NCBI RefSeq assembly: GCF_038443705.2
Contig: NZ_CP151767.2
Coordinates: forward strand, 4,068,477-4,132,476
Source: Yoonia sp. SS1-5
GTDB lineage: Bacteria > Pseudomonadota > Alphaproteobacteria > Rhodobacterales > Rhodobacteraceae
Reading direction: 5' to 3'
DNA length: 64,000 nt
Positions within the stretch are counted from its first letter, which is position 1; every line of letters begins with the position of its first letter. The notes under the pieces were generated by a model. It made no database searches, was not told where the DNA came from, and was given only the letters and a program-made list of their open reading frames with translations. A program made the translations under genes and the position numbers. Positions 19,454 to 29,600 of the stretch are shown one piece after another.

Positions 19454-20965
19454 CTAAAGCCCCAACTTGGCCGCGACCAACTGATTGACCGCCGCCGGGT
19501 TCGCCTTGCCACCGGTGGCTTTCATGACCTGCCCGACAAACCAGCCTGCCAGTTTTGGGTTTTGCTTGGCCTTTTCAACCTGCGCCGGGTTGGCGGCGAT
19601 GATCTCGTCCACGGCGGCTTCGATTGCGCCGGTATCGGTGACCTGCTTCATCCCCTCCGTCTCGACGATTTCGGTCGGATCACGGTCGGATGTATAGGCG
19701 ATATCAAAGACTTCCTTGGCGATCTTGCCGGAAATGTCGCCCGATTTGATCAGGTCGATGATCTGTCCCAACCGGTCGGCGGATATGGGGCTGTCATTGA
19801 TATCCGTGTCGTCCTTTTTCAGCCGCCCAAACAGCTCGTTGATGACCCAGTTGGCCGCCAGTTTGCCGTCACGCCCATCGGCAACCTTTTCAAAGAAGGC
19901 CGCGTTCTCGGCCTCGGCGGTCAGCACAGAGGCGTCATAGTCCGATAGGCCAAAATCACCGATAAAGCGGGCCTTCTTGGCGTCCGGCAATTCGGGCAGC
20001 TGGGCTGCCAGATCATCGACCCAGCCCTGCTCGATTTCGAGCGGCAGAAGATCCGGATCCGGGAAATACCGGTAGTCATGCGCCTCTTCCTTGGACCGCA
20101 TCGACCGGGTTTCGTTCTTGTCGGGATCATAAAGCCGGGTTTCCTGAACGACTTCCTGCCCATCCTCGACCAATGCGATCTGGCGGCGGGCCTCGACCTC
20201 GATCGCCATCTGGATGAACCGCATGGAGTTCATGTTCTTGATCTCGCAGCGCGTGCCGAGATGGCTGAAATCCTGCGTTTCCTGGTATTTTTCATAAGCG
20301 CCGGGCGTGCAGATCGAAACGTTCACATCCGCCCGCATATTGCCGTTTTGCATGTTGCCATCGCAGGTGCCCAGATAGCGCAGGATCTGCCGCAGTTTAC
20401 TGACATAGGCGGCGGCCTCTTCCGGCCCGCGGATATCGGGGCGGCTGACGATTTCCATCAATGCGACACCGGTCCGGTTAAGATCGACAAAGGACATGCT
20501 GGGGTCCATGTCGTGAATGGATTTGCCCGCATCCTGTTCGAGGTGAATGCGCTCGATACGTACCGTGCGCGCAAGCCCGTTGCCCATTTCCACCAGAACT
20601 TCGCCTTCGCCCACAATCGGGTGATAGAGCTGGCTGATCTGATAGCCCTGCGGCAGGTCTGGGTAAAAGTAGTTCTTGCGGTCAAAGGCGGATGTCAGGT
20701 TGATTTCGGCGTTCAGGCCCAACCCCGTCCGGACCGCCTGCGCCACGCATTCTTCGTTGATCACAGGCAGCATGCCGGGCATGCCCGCATCCACAAAGGC
20801 CACATTGCTGTTGGGTTCCGCCCCGAACAGGGTCGATGCCCCTGAAAACAGCTTTGCATTTGTTGCGACCTGCGCGTGGACTTCCAGCCCGATCACCAAT
20901 TCCCAATCCTGCTTGGCCCCGGCAATCACCTTGGGGGCAGGGGCGTCATAGGTCAGGTCAAGCAT
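19454..20965 (-). CDS. gatB: Asp-tRNA(Asn)/Glu-tRNA(Gln) amidotransferase subunit B
   Basis: Subunit of the GatCAB complex that converts mischarged Glu-tRNA(Gln) or Asp-tRNA(Asn). At 503 residues it is full length. The N-terminal [20 protein letters not shown], the cradle motif [15 protein letters not shown] and the C-terminal YqeY-like helical tail domain (VINELFGRL..., [22 protein letters not shown]) are present. gatA and gatC are not adjacent, which is common in alphaproteobacteria. Confidence 0.97.
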   Translation of the reverse strand: MLDLTYDAPAPKVIAGAKQDWELVIGLEVHAQVATNAKLFSGASTLFGAEPNSNVAFVDAGMPGMLPVINEECVAQAVRTGLGLNAEINLTSAFDRKNYFYPDLPQGYQISQLYHPIVGEGEVLVEMGNGLARTVRIERIHLEQDAGKSIHDMDPSMSFVDLNRTGVALMEIVSRPDIRGPEEAAAYVSKLRQILRYLGTCDGNMQNGNMRADVNVSICTPGAYEKYQETQDFSHLGTRCEIKNMNSMRFIQMAIEVEARRQIALVEDGQEVVQETRLYDPDKNETRSMRSKEEAHDYRYFPDPDLLPLEIEQGWVDDLAAQLPELPDAKKARFIGDFGLSDYDASVLTAEAENAAFFEKVADGRDGKLAANWVINELFGRLKKDDTDINDSPISADRLGQIIDLIKSGDISGKIAKEVFDIAYTSDRDPTEIVETEGMKQVTDTGAIEAAVDEIIAANPAQVEKAKQNPKLAGWFVGQVMKATGGKANPAAVNQLVAAKLGL

Positions 20966-21085
20966 GGGCGCATCCTTTGGCTGGCGTTCGGGGGTTGTCT
21001 AAGTCCTCTGCCCGTCGGCATCAAGACATGAACCCACCCAGAACAGGCTTGCATGATCTGCCAGTTGCGGTGCAGATTGCCGGCC

Positions 21086-21892
21086 ATGACATTGATCAGA
21101 ACCATCATGGGGGTGATGGCCGGTCTGATGCTGGCGCTGCCTGCCACGGCACAGACATCCGATATCCGCCCACTATCGCGCGCCGATGCCATTTCGGCGA
21201 AACTGGCAAGCGTCCGCCCTGCGGCGCGCCCTTTGCATATGATCCGCTATCCGGTCGAGATTGAAACCCGCGCGCCTGATGTGCGCCCCGTGGCGCGCGC
21301 GCCGTTTCTGCCCCGGGCCCGGTGGGATTTCAAACGCGGCGGCCGGGTCTGGACCCGTGCGGCCATGTCGGCAGTTGCGGCCCATGCAGAGGTTCTGACA
21401 TCGGTGGTGCCCCGCGATATTGATCGCTGGTGCCCCGCCTATGCCGCCCACGGGCCAGAGCAACGGCGCGCCTTCTGGGTGGGGATGATGTCAGCCCTGG
21501 CCAAACATGAAAGCACCTATCGTCCGACCGCTGTCGGTGGTGGCGATCTGTGGTACGGGTTGTTGCAGATCTATCCTGACACGGCCCGCCGGTATGGGTG
21601 CCGCGCCCGGACCGGTGATGCCCTCAAGAACCCCGCGGAGAACTTAAGCTGTGCGGCCCGCATCATGGCCGTGACCGTGCCGCGCGACAATGCGGTGGCA
21701 ATCTATGACCGTCGCTGGCGCGGGGTGGCCGCCGATTGGGGGCCGATGACCAAACGTGCAAAGATTGCGGAAATGTCGGCCTGGACCAGTGCGCAAAGCT
21801 ATTGCCAGCCGCTGGAGACGATCCGCCCCATTGCCCGCCCGGCTACGCCTGTGGTGGTTTCGACAATGACCGCGACGCCGCCACAAGATTGA
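21086..21892 (+). CDS. Lytic transglycosylase (SLT domain) protein
   Basis: Exported peptidoglycan-cleaving enzyme of about 268 residues. The ATG at 21086 gives a good signal peptide (MTLIRTIMGVMAGLMLALPATAQ). The SLT-fold catalytic motif is KHESTYRP with the likely catalytic Glu142, followed by the conserved LWYGLLQIYP and an AARIMAV helix. Two Cys in YGCRAR and LSCAARI are typical of the fold. The first 90 mature residues are family-specific. The 3' end overlaps the convergent acyltransferase gene by 50 bp. Confidence 0.88.
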   Translation: MTLIRTIMGVMAGLMLALPATAQTSDIRPLSRADAISAKLASVRPAARPLHMIRYPVEIETRAPDVRPVARAPFLPRARWDFKRGGRVWTRAAMSAVAAHAEVLTSVVPRDIDRWCPAYAAHGPEQRRAFWVGMMSALAKHESTYRPTAVGGGDLWYGLLQIYPDTARRYGCRARTGDALKNPAENLSCAARIMAVTVPRDNAVAIYDRRWRGVAADWGPMTKRAKIAEMSAWTSAQSYCQPLETIRPIARPATPVVVSTMTATPPQD

Positions 21893-22709
21893 CATATGGC
21901 GCATCCGCACCACCCAGGGCGAGGGTGGCCTTGCGCAACATCCGGGTCGCCTCATCAGCATTCCGGGGCAAGGCCGCAGCCGAAATCGGCTCGCCCATCG
22001 TGATCTTGAACGGTTGCCGATCCTTGTTCAGCGTTTCATGAAACAAGGTGATATCGCGTAACGTGGGGTGGATAAGATCAAACAGGTAAAACAGGGCCGA
22101 ATTGCGCGCCTGAATATTGACCGGGATCGCCGGTATGTCGAATTTGCGCGCCAGCATGGCCGCCGACTGCATCCAGGGTCGCTCGCATAATTGCAGACCA
22201 CGTCGCTTGGCAAGCCGCCCTGATGGAAAGATCACGCCCAGCCTGCCAGCCGCAGTCGCCCGCCGCAGATAGGCCATCGTTTCGCGCGTCTTGGCATGGC
22301 TGCGTTTGTCCTCGCGCGACTCGACTGGCGCGATCATCGTCTCCATCTGCGGAAACACCCGCAGAATATCCCGATTTGCAAAGAAATACGTGTCCGGACG
22401 TCGGGCCGCGATCAGACTGTGCAGGATGATGCCATCCGCAATACCGGTCGGATGATTGGCCACGATCAATGCAGGGCCGTGGGCGGGTATATGGCCCATC
22501 CCGCTGGAGTGCACCATCCGCGCAAGTCGATTACCCATGCGCGCCATAATCGCGTCCGTCGGGGCGTCTTCCAGCGACTTTGCGATTTCCAGCGTCTTGT
22601 CATAGCCCAAAAGCCGGTGCAGGCAGCGGCGCGCAAACCGACTGCCGGGGAGGGTGCCGTAGAGCCACGGTGCGCGCTCGGCGATCAACGGGTCAATGCG
22701 ATGTTCCAT
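21843..22709 (-). CDS. PlsC-like acyltransferase (hemolysin-type)
   Basis: A 288-residue member of the glycerol-3-phosphate acyltransferase-like superfamily. The catalytic block NHPTGIADG (Asn85, His86, Asp92) has the Hx5D spacing of the hemolysin-like/lyso-ornithine-lipid branch rather than Hx4D of PlsC. The block FPSGRLAKR is the second conserved motif. It probably transfers acyl groups to a lipid or lysolipid at the inner membrane; the exact acceptor is unknown. The ATG at 22709 (MEHRIDPLIAE) is preferred, as the upstream extension to 22937 reads into pepN and has no domain. Confidence 0.85.
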   Translation of the reverse strand: MEHRIDPLIAERAPWLYGTLPGSRFARRCLHRLLGYDKTLEIAKSLEDAPTDAIMARMGNRLARMVHSSGMGHIPAHGPALIVANHPTGIADGIILHSLIAARRPDTYFFANRDILRVFPQMETMIAPVESREDKRSHAKTRETMAYLRRATAAGRLGVIFPSGRLAKRRGLQLCERPWMQSAAMLARKFDIPAIPVNIQARNSALFYLFDLIHPTLRDITLFHETLNKDRQPFKITMGEPISAAALPRNADEATRMLRKATLALGGADAPYVNLVAASRSLSKPPQA

Positions 22710-22812
22710 GGTTCTTGGATGCGCATTGCTGCGTAACGATTCCACGACAGATGCGTGACAATCGGACAAGCGGCGGCAGCTTGCGATCGCTCCCCCGATC
22801 CATGCGCAGATT

Positions 22813-25362
22813 TTAGCCCAGAATACGCGTGACCATTTCGGTTGTGTCGCGCGACAGGCCGGGCGTATCGGCGATCCGCTGCAGGGCTGTGCGCATCTTT
22901 GTCTGACGATTGGCGTCATACCGCTTCCATGCATCAAAGGCGGCGCTGATCCGGGCTGCTGTCTGCGGGTTCAGCGCATCCAGCTTGATCAGCCAGTCGG
23001 CAAGCAACGCATAAGACGCGCCGGTCGGGTCGTGAAACCCAGCCGCATTGGCCTTGAGCGATCCAAAGACCGCCCGGAACCGGTTGGGGTTTTTCAGATC
23101 AAAGGCCGGATGGGCGGTCAGTTTGCGCGCAGTTCCCGCCGCCTGTTCAGGGGCAGCGCAGCCAACCTGCAAACCGAACCACTTATCCATGACAAGCCGG
23201 TCCGCGTGCCATGCGGTTTCAAACGCCGCCAGCTCATCCGCCCCTTTGCCGATTTTCAAAAGGGCGGTCAGTGCGGCCTGCGATTGCGTCATGTTATCGG
23301 CTTGCGCAAATTGCAGTTGGGCCTGCTTGCCGCCATCGAGTTTGGACATCAGCGATAGCATCCGGTTGCCAAGACTGCGCCGCCCGGCGTCAGCCGCATC
23401 CGGTCGATAGGGCCCCGTCACCGTCATGTCGGCATAGATGCGCGGGCTGATATCCTGCACATGTTGGGCCAGATACAGCGTCAACGCCTCATGTGCCTGA
23501 TGAATGGCGGTGGGGTCCGGGGTCACACCCGCGTCAAACAAGGCTGTCGCCGTGTCATCCTCGGACGGGAATGAAAGCACAACCGCCCGGAAAGCCGGAT
23601 CCAGACTGTCATCGCGCAGAACCGCAGCCAGACCGTCCAGAAAGCTCTGATCAGGTGTGGCCTGATCGCGGGTCATGCGCACCAGCACATCCTGCGCAAG
23701 GCTGCGGCCCGCATCCCAGCGGTTAAACGGATCGGTGTCATGCGACAAAAGGAATGCGCGGGTGGCGTCGCTTTGCGTATGCTTCAGGATGACGGGCGCG
23801 GAAAAGTCGCGCAGGATCGACAGCACCGGCCTGTCCTGCAGGTCGTCAAAGGTAAAGCTTTGGCTGGCCTCTGTCATTTCCAGCAGGGTGGTTGGCACGA
23901 TTTCGGTGCCGCGCTGGTCCAGCAGCCCAACCGCAATCGGCAGGACCAGCGGTTCTTTTTCCGGCTGCCCCGGCGTTGGCGGCGTTTGCTGGCTGAGATG
24001 CAATATATACGTGCCATCCTCAAAGCTTTCCGACACGCTCAGATGCGGGGTGCCTGCCTGCGCGTACCATTTGCCGAATTGGGTAAGATCACGGCCGGTC
24101 GCATCCTCGAAGACCTGCAGCCAATCCTCGATCGTGGCGGCGTCGCCATCATGTCGCGAAAAGTAGAGATCAAGCGCCTTGTCATAATTCTCCGGGCCGA
24201 CAAGCCGCCGAAGCATGCCGATAATCTCGGCTCCCTTTTCGTAGACCGTGACGGTGTAGAAGTTGTTGATCTCGACAAAGCTTGCTGGCCGGACCGGGTG
24301 GGCGAGGGGGCCTGCATCTTCGCGGAACTGATGCGCGCGCAGCACGATGGCGTCGTCAATCCGTTTGACAGCCGCCCCGCGCATATCGCCGGTGAACTGC
24401 TGGTCGCGGAACACCGTCAGTCCCTCTTTCAGGCACAGCTGAAACCAGTCGCGACAGGTGATCCGGTTGCCCGTCCAGTTGTGGAAATATTCATGTGCAA
24501 TGATTGCTTCGATCCGTTCGAAATTGGCATCTGTCGCTGTTTCGGGTGAAGCCAGCACCGCGGCAGAGTTGAAGATGTTCAGCCCCTTGTTTTCCATCGC
24601 TCCCATGTTGAAATCATCCACCGCAACGATATTGAAAACCGCAAGGTCGTATGCGCGCCCATAGACATCCTCGTCCCATTTCATCGACTGCTTGAGCGCC
24701 TGCATCCCGAACGCACATTTGCCTTCGTCCCCGGGGCGCACCCAGATATTCAAGGCGACCTCTTTGCCTGCCATGGTGGTGAAATGATCGGGGTGATTGA
24801 CCAATTCGCCCGCGACCAGGGCAAAAAGGTAAGCGGGCTTGGGCCATGGATCATGCCATTCTGCCCACCCATCGCCTGCCTCCACAGGGTTCCCGTTTGA
24901 CAGAAGAACCGGCAGGTCGCTTTCAATCCGCACGGTGAAAGTGGCCATCACGTCAGGCCGGTCCGGGTAATAGGTGATCTTGCGAAATCCCTGCGCCTCG
25001 CATTGGGTGCAATACATGCCCCCCGACATATAAAGCCCTTCAAGTGCTGTATTGGCGGACGGGTTGATCTCGACCTCGGCCTCGAAGATGAAAGGCGCGT
25101 TTGGGACCGTATGGTGCAGGCCGGTCGCGTCGATTTGCGGGTCGATGGCCGTACCATCAATCTTGGCCGCGATCAGCGTGATGTCTTCCCCATGCAGAAA
25201 AAACGCCTCGGACGCGGCATCCGGATTGGGCCGCATATGCAGTTTTGAAAAAACGCGGGTCTTTGTTTCATTCAGAACAAAGCGCAGATCAACGTGATCA
25301 ACCAGATAGGCCGGCGGCGTATAGTCCTTGAGGTAGATTGTCTGCGGCGCCGCGTCTTTCAT
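22813..25362 (-). CDS. pepN: Aminopeptidase N
   Basis: M1-family zinc metallopeptidase of 849 residues, the standard proteobacterial PepN length. The exopeptidase motif GAMEN is present in DFNMGAMENKGLN. The zinc motif HEYFHNW and its downstream Glu (CLKEGLTVF) are intact, followed by the Ig-like and long helical C-terminal domains. The start at 25362 (MKDAAPQTIYLKDY) has a good AAGGAT site upstream; the in-frame extension to 25689 has no family match. Confidence 0.96.
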   Translation of the reverse strand: MKDAAPQTIYLKDYTPPAYLVDHVDLRFVLNETKTRVFSKLHMRPNPDAASEAFFLHGEDITLIAAKIDGTAIDPQIDATGLHHTVPNAPFIFEAEVEINPSANTALEGLYMSGGMYCTQCEAQGFRKITYYPDRPDVMATFTVRIESDLPVLLSNGNPVEAGDGWAEWHDPWPKPAYLFALVAGELVNHPDHFTTMAGKEVALNIWVRPGDEGKCAFGMQALKQSMKWDEDVYGRAYDLAVFNIVAVDDFNMGAMENKGLNIFNSAAVLASPETATDANFERIEAIIAHEYFHNWTGNRITCRDWFQLCLKEGLTVFRDQQFTGDMRGAAVKRIDDAIVLRAHQFREDAGPLAHPVRPASFVEINNFYTVTVYEKGAEIIGMLRRLVGPENYDKALDLYFSRHDGDAATIEDWLQVFEDATGRDLTQFGKWYAQAGTPHLSVSESFEDGTYILHLSQQTPPTPGQPEKEPLVLPIAVGLLDQRGTEIVPTTLLEMTEASQSFTFDDLQDRPVLSILRDFSAPVILKHTQSDATRAFLLSHDTDPFNRWDAGRSLAQDVLVRMTRDQATPDQSFLDGLAAVLRDDSLDPAFRAVVLSFPSEDDTATALFDAGVTPDPTAIHQAHEALTLYLAQHVQDISPRIYADMTVTGPYRPDAADAGRRSLGNRMLSLMSKLDGGKQAQLQFAQADNMTQSQAALTALLKIGKGADELAAFETAWHADRLVMDKWFGLQVGCAAPEQAAGTARKLTAHPAFDLKNPNRFRAVFGSLKANAAGFHDPTGASYALLADWLIKLDALNPQTAARISAAFDAWKRYDANRQTKMRTALQRIADTPGLSRDTTEMVTRILG

Positions 25363-25509
25363 GGTGACATCCTTTGGCTGGTTGATGAAAGCGTAGTCCT
25401 GCGCGGGACCGCCCGCAATGGGCCAGGCCGGCCGATTGGCCCGGCAGCGTCCGTCATGATCATCCGTGGTCAGGGTGGATCGCGGCGCCGGCCGCGCTAT
25501 CCTTGCGCC

Positions 25510-25680
25510 ATGGGCAAGATGCGCAAGAAATCCGACCTTCCACAGAAAATCTGTGCCACATGTGGCAAGCCATTTTCGTGGCGCAAGAAATGGAAAAAGG
25601 ATTGGGATCAGGTCAAATATTGTTCCGTCCGTTGCCGGTCGCAGGCCCGTCCCGATGACGGTGCAAAATTGGTCACATGA
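25510..25680 (+). CDS. DUF2256 small zinc-ribbon-like protein
   Basis: A 56-residue protein matching DUF2256, with the signature KICATCGKPFSWRKKWKKDW and then KYCSVRCRSQ. The CxxC and CxxxC pairs suggest a structural metal site. The family's role is unknown; in some genomes it accompanies photolyase/cryptochrome genes, and a photolyase-like gene lies 7 kb away at 32475. It is divergent from pepN. A second start at 25519 is possible. Confidence 0.88.
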   Translation: MGKMRKKSDLPQKICATCGKPFSWRKKWKKDWDQVKYCSVRCRSQARPDDGAKLVT

Positions 25681-25769
25681 TTTGACCACGGTTGTTGCCT
25701 ATCGGAAACTTTTGTTCTACTCGAAGGTCGCGCAGTCGACCCTGCGCCCGCTGGAAAAAGAGGACCATC

Positions 25770-27917
25770 ATGACCGACCGTATCGACAAACATGGGCTGA
25801 AAGTCGCCACAGAGCTTGCTGAATTTGTCGATCAACGCGCATTACCGGGGACGGGCATTGATCCCGATGCATTTTGGTCGGGTTTTGCCAATCTGATTGC
25901 CGAAATGACCCCGCGCAACAGGGCTCTGCTGGAAACCCGCGACGACATTCAGGGCCAGATTGATGCCTGGCATGTGGCCCAAAAGGGCAAGCAACGTGAC
26001 CGGGTCGCCTATGAGGCGTTTTTGAAAGAGATCGGCTATCTGCTGGATGAAGTTCCGGATTTTGAGATTGAGACAGCCAATGTCGACCCGGAGATTGCGA
26101 CAGTGCCTGGCCCGCAACTGGTGGTGCCCATCACCAATGCCCGATTTGCGCTGAATGCCGCCAATGCGCGCTGGGGCAGTCTATATGACGCATTTTATGG
26201 CACGGATGCGATGGGTGTGCAGCCGCCTAAGGGCGCCTATGACCGCGGACATGGTGCCCGTGTTGTTGCCCGATCACGTGTCTTCCTTGACGAGGCCTTC
26301 CCTATCGAAGGCAAAAGTCATGCAGATGTGGCCCGCTACTATGTGCATGATGGTGTGCTGCTGGTTGATGACTGCCCGCTGCGCGCGCCTGAAAAATTTG
26401 TGGGCTACCGTGGTAGCCCAAAGGCCCCTGACGCGGTTTTGCTGCGCAACAATGGCCTGCATGTCGAACTGGTATTTGATCGTGCGCATCCCATCGGCAG
26501 CCGCGATCAGGCCGGTCTGGCGGATGTCAGGCTGGAAAGTGCCGTGTCTGCCATTATGGATTGTGAAGACAGCGTCGCCTGCGTGGATGCCGAAGACAAG
26601 GTGTTGGCCTATGGCAATTGGCTGGGCCTGATGCAGGGCGATCTGACCGCCGAACTTGAGAAGGGCGGCAAGACCATCACCCGCCGGCTGGCTGACGATC
26701 TGACCTATACCGCGCCTGATGGCAATCCGCTGACCTGCAAGGGGCGCGCATTGCTGTGGATCCGCAATGTGGGTCATCTGATGACCAACCCGGCCGTTCT
26801 CGACCCCGCGGGCGAAGAGGTGTTTGAAGGCCTGATGGACGCGATGCTGACCGTCTTGATTGCGATGCATGATCTGCAGCGCGACGGCGGCAATAGCGCC
26901 CATGGCTCTGTCTACGTGGTCAAGCCAAAGATGCATGGCCCGGACGAAGTGGCCTTTACCAACGATATCTTCTGCCGTGTCGAAGATGCGCTGGGCTTGC
27001 CCCGTGACACCGTCAAGATCGGCATCATGGATGAGGAACGGCGCACCACTGTCAACCTCAAGGCCTGTATCCGCGCCGCCAAATCCCGTGTCGCCTTTAT
27101 CAACACCGGCTTTCTGGATCGCACAGGCGACGAAATCCACACGTCGATGGAGGCAGGCCCGTTCAGCCGCAAGGACTATATCAAGCGCAAGCAGTGGATC
27201 AGTTCCTACGAGGATCAGAACGTTGATATCGGGCTGGAATGTGGATTTTCCGGCAGGGCCCAGATCGGCAAGGGCATGTGGGCGATGCCTGATATGATGG
27301 CCGCCATGATCGAACAGAAAATCGGCCATCCCCAATCTGGTGCGAATTGTGCCTGGGTGCCAAGCCCGACCGCCGCGACCTTGCATGCCTTGCACTACCA
27401 CAAGGTTGACGTGATGGCCGTGCAGGCAGAGTTGCGCAAGGGCGGGCGCCGGGCCTATGTCTCATCCATTCTGGATATTCCGCTGGCGCAATATGAGCGT
27501 TGGACCGATGCCCAGAAAATCCGCGAGGTTGAAAACAATGCCCAGGGCATTCTGGGCTATGTCGTGCGCTGGATTGATATGGGCGTGGGCTGTTCCAAGG
27601 TGCCTGATATCAACAATGTCGGCCTGATGGAGGACCGCGCCACCTGCCGCATTTCCAGTCAGGCCCTCGCCAATTGGCTGCATCATGAGGTCGTCAGTCA
27701 GGCGGATGTGATGGAGGCCATGCAACGCATGGCGGCGGTCGTGGACCAGCAGAATGCAAGCGATCCCGCATATCGCCCGATGGCCCCTGACTACGATGGC
27801 ATCGCCTTTCAGGCCGCTTGCGATCTGGTGTTCAAAGGCCGTATTCAGCCGTCAGGTTATACAGAACCTGTTCTGCACCAGCGTCGGCTGGAACTTAAGG
27901 CGCAGCGCAACTATTAG
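25770..27917 (+). CDS. glcB: Malate synthase G
   Basis: Condenses glyoxylate with acetyl-CoA to malate, used for growth on glycolate, C2 compounds and fatty acids. The 715-residue length is that of isoform G. Visible signatures include the barrel motif [28 protein letters not shown] and [16 protein letters not shown]. The ATG at 25770 ([11 protein letters not shown]) has GAGGACC upstream and is chosen over 25692. A hairpin and then a GlcG-like gene follow. Confidence 0.97.
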   Translation: MTDRIDKHGLKVATELAEFVDQRALPGTGIDPDAFWSGFANLIAEMTPRNRALLETRDDIQGQIDAWHVAQKGKQRDRVAYEAFLKEIGYLLDEVPDFEIETANVDPEIATVPGPQLVVPITNARFALNAANARWGSLYDAFYGTDAMGVQPPKGAYDRGHGARVVARSRVFLDEAFPIEGKSHADVARYYVHDGVLLVDDCPLRAPEKFVGYRGSPKAPDAVLLRNNGLHVELVFDRAHPIGSRDQAGLADVRLESAVSAIMDCEDSVACVDAEDKVLAYGNWLGLMQGDLTAELEKGGKTITRRLADDLTYTAPDGNPLTCKGRALLWIRNVGHLMTNPAVLDPAGEEVFEGLMDAMLTVLIAMHDLQRDGGNSAHGSVYVVKPKMHGPDEVAFTNDIFCRVEDALGLPRDTVKIGIMDEERRTTVNLKACIRAAKSRVAFINTGFLDRTGDEIHTSMEAGPFSRKDYIKRKQWISSYEDQNVDIGLECGFSGRAQIGKGMWAMPDMMAAMIEQKIGHPQSGANCAWVPSPTAATLHALHYHKVDVMAVQAELRKGGRRAYVSSILDIPLAQYERWTDAQKIREVENNAQGILGYVVRWIDMGVGCSKVPDINNVGLMEDRATCRISSQALANWLHHEVVSQADVMEAMQRMAAVVDQQNASDPAYRPMAPDYDGIAFQAACDLVFKGRIQPSGYTEPVLHQRRLELKAQRNY

Positions 27918-27919
27918 GG

Positions 27920-27939
27920 GGATGGATTAAAATCCATCC
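27920..27939. repeat. Perfect hairpin GGATGGAT-TAAA-ATCCATCC after malate synthase
   Basis: Eight perfect base pairs with a TAAA loop, starting 3 bp after the glcB stop and followed by TACGG with no T-run. It is therefore not a classical terminator. The form (GGATGGAT...ATCCATCC-TACG) resembles dispersed intergenic repeats that I recall from Roseobacter genomes; that is recollection, not a search. Confidence 0.55.
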
Positions 27940-27984
27940 TACGGCCACAGTACGGGCCGCCATCCAACCCAAAAGGAGAATAAC

Positions 27985-28413
27985 ATGGCAGAGATTTCAG
28001 CCGGCAAGGCCCGCAGCATCATCCGCAAGGCCTTTGCCAAGGGCGATGAAATGGGGTTCAAGCCCCTGTCTGTCGTGGTGCTGGATGCCGGCGGTCACGT
28101 GAAGGCGTTTGAGCGTGCCGATGGTGCAGCACCCGGCCGGTTTGCGATTGCCAATGGCAAGGCGTATGGCGCGATCATGCTGGGCATGGCCGGAACCGCC
28201 CAGATGGCCCGCGCCGAACAGCAGGCCTATTTCATGGCCGCCGCAAATGGCGTTTTTGGCGGAAACGTTGTGCCTGTTCCCGGCGGCGTATTGGTGCGTG
28301 ACAAGCGCGACAACGTCATCGGTGCCGTGGGCGTCACCGGGGACACGTCTGACAATGATCTGATCGCAGCGATGGCGGGGATCGAGGCCGTTGGCCTGAC
28401 GGGCGAGGGATAG
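27985..28413 (+). CDS. glcG: GlcG/HbpS-family heme-binding-type protein
   Basis: A 142-residue protein of the GlcG/HbpS (DUF336) family: ARSIIRKAFAKGDEMGFKPLSVVVLDAGGHVKAFERADGA, the central NGKAYGAIMLGM and the C-terminal GAVGVTGDTSDNDLIAA are diagnostic. In E. coli, glcG lies in the glycolate operon beside glcB, matching the context here. Family members bind heme or cobalamin or have unknown roles. The ribosome binding site AAAGGAGAA is strong. Confidence 0.9.
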   Translation: MAEISAGKARSIIRKAFAKGDEMGFKPLSVVVLDAGGHVKAFERADGAAPGRFAIANGKAYGAIMLGMAGTAQMARAEQQAYFMAAANGVFGGNVVPVPGGVLVRDKRDNVIGAVGVTGDTSDNDLIAAMAGIEAVGLTGEG

Positions 28414-28588
28414 GCCCCGCGCACCCGGCCGTTCCTCGTCGCCTGAAATTCAGATGCCCTTAATCCGCCCGTGATAGTTTTGCCGCTGCCGGGCGCTGTG
28501 CGGGACTGACAACGCGTCTGTGCGCCTGTGGCGCTTTCCTGACGCCGCGGTTCCGGGTAGAACAGGTCGAACGTCGAAGAGGTATGGC

Positions 28589-29356
28589 ATGGCACGGCCA
28601 GTTGTTGGCATTATTGGAAACAGCTATTTGCTGAACGATCAGTATCCCGCGCAGGCAGCTGGGACGATGAATGTGCATGCCGTTGCCGCCGTGTCGGATG
28701 CGATACCGTTCATTGTTCCAGCGGATCCGTCTCCTGCCACTATCGACGAGTTGATGGCGACCTGCGATGGGTTCCTGTTTACCGGTGGTCGCCCCAATGT
28801 GCATCCCAGTGAGTATGGCGAAGATCCAACCGACGCCCATGGCGAGTTTGACACGGATCGTGACGCATTGGTGCTGCCCTTGATCCGGGCCTGTGTCGGC
28901 CGTGGCCAACCCATTCTTGGGCTATGTCGCGGCTTTCAGGAAGTGAATGTTGCGATGGGTGGCTCGCTCTATCCTGAAATTCGCGATCTGCCGGGCCGTG
29001 ACAATCATCGCATGCCCCCCGACGGCACGCTGGAAGAAAAATTCGCGTTGCGCCACGAGGTGACATTTACCGCAGGCGGCCCCTTTCACCGGCTAATGGG
29101 GGCAGAGCGTGTGATGACCAATTCCCTGCACGGGCAGGGCATCAAGACAGCTGGTCCGCGGGTTGTCGTCGATGGATTGGCCCCTGATGGCACGGCAGAG
29201 GCAATCTATATCGCAGATGCGCCCGGCTTTACCCTGTCGGTTCAGTGGCACCCGGAATGGAACGCACATATTGATCCTGTCTCCCGGCCGCTATTCGAAG
29301 CGTTTGGCGCCGCCTGTCGTGACTGGGCGGCCGGCGCGCTGCGCAAGGTCAGCTAG
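28589..29356 (+). CDS. Gamma-glutamyl-GABA hydrolase-type class I amidotransferase (peptidase C26)
   Basis: A 255-residue glutamine amidotransferase-like hydrolase of the PuuD family. The nucleophile elbow GLCRGFQEVNV contains Cys near residue 113, and the catalytic His-Glu lie in SVQWHPEW. The N-terminal MARPVVGIIGNSYLL and TGGRPNVHPSEYG are family features. PuuD-like enzymes hydrolyse gamma-glutamyl-GABA in putrescine catabolism or gamma-glutamyl peptides; the true substrate here is unknown. ATG at 28589 with GAAGAGG upstream is preferred to 28520. Confidence 0.9.
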   Translation: MARPVVGIIGNSYLLNDQYPAQAAGTMNVHAVAAVSDAIPFIVPADPSPATIDELMATCDGFLFTGGRPNVHPSEYGEDPTDAHGEFDTDRDALVLPLIRACVGRGQPILGLCRGFQEVNVAMGGSLYPEIRDLPGRDNHRMPPDGTLEEKFALRHEVTFTAGGPFHRLMGAERVMTNSLHGQGIKTAGPRVVVDGLAPDGTAEAIYIADAPGFTLSVQWHPEWNAHIDPVSRPLFEAFGAACRDWAAGALRKVS

Positions 29357-29600
29357 GGTCCTGACCCTCGCACCTCAACTTAGGATGTTTTGGCGGAACA
29401 ACCGCGCATGTCGCTGCGGGGACGGTTCTGCAGTCGTATTATGATCTGGCAATCGAGCCGTTCGCGGCGGTTTCTGGTGAACCGGCCTGCCGCGCGGATG
29501 TATGGTAGCCGTCAGACAATGAAAGTAGCGCAGGTTTCGGCGGTGCCGCACTGAAACGGCGTGTGAGTTGGCAAGGGCCGCTGCCCTGCGGCGGCGATCC

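Noticed and set aside
22710..22937. Extended start of the acyltransferase reaching into pepN
   Set aside because: The extra 76 residues show no domain and overlap the end of pepN.
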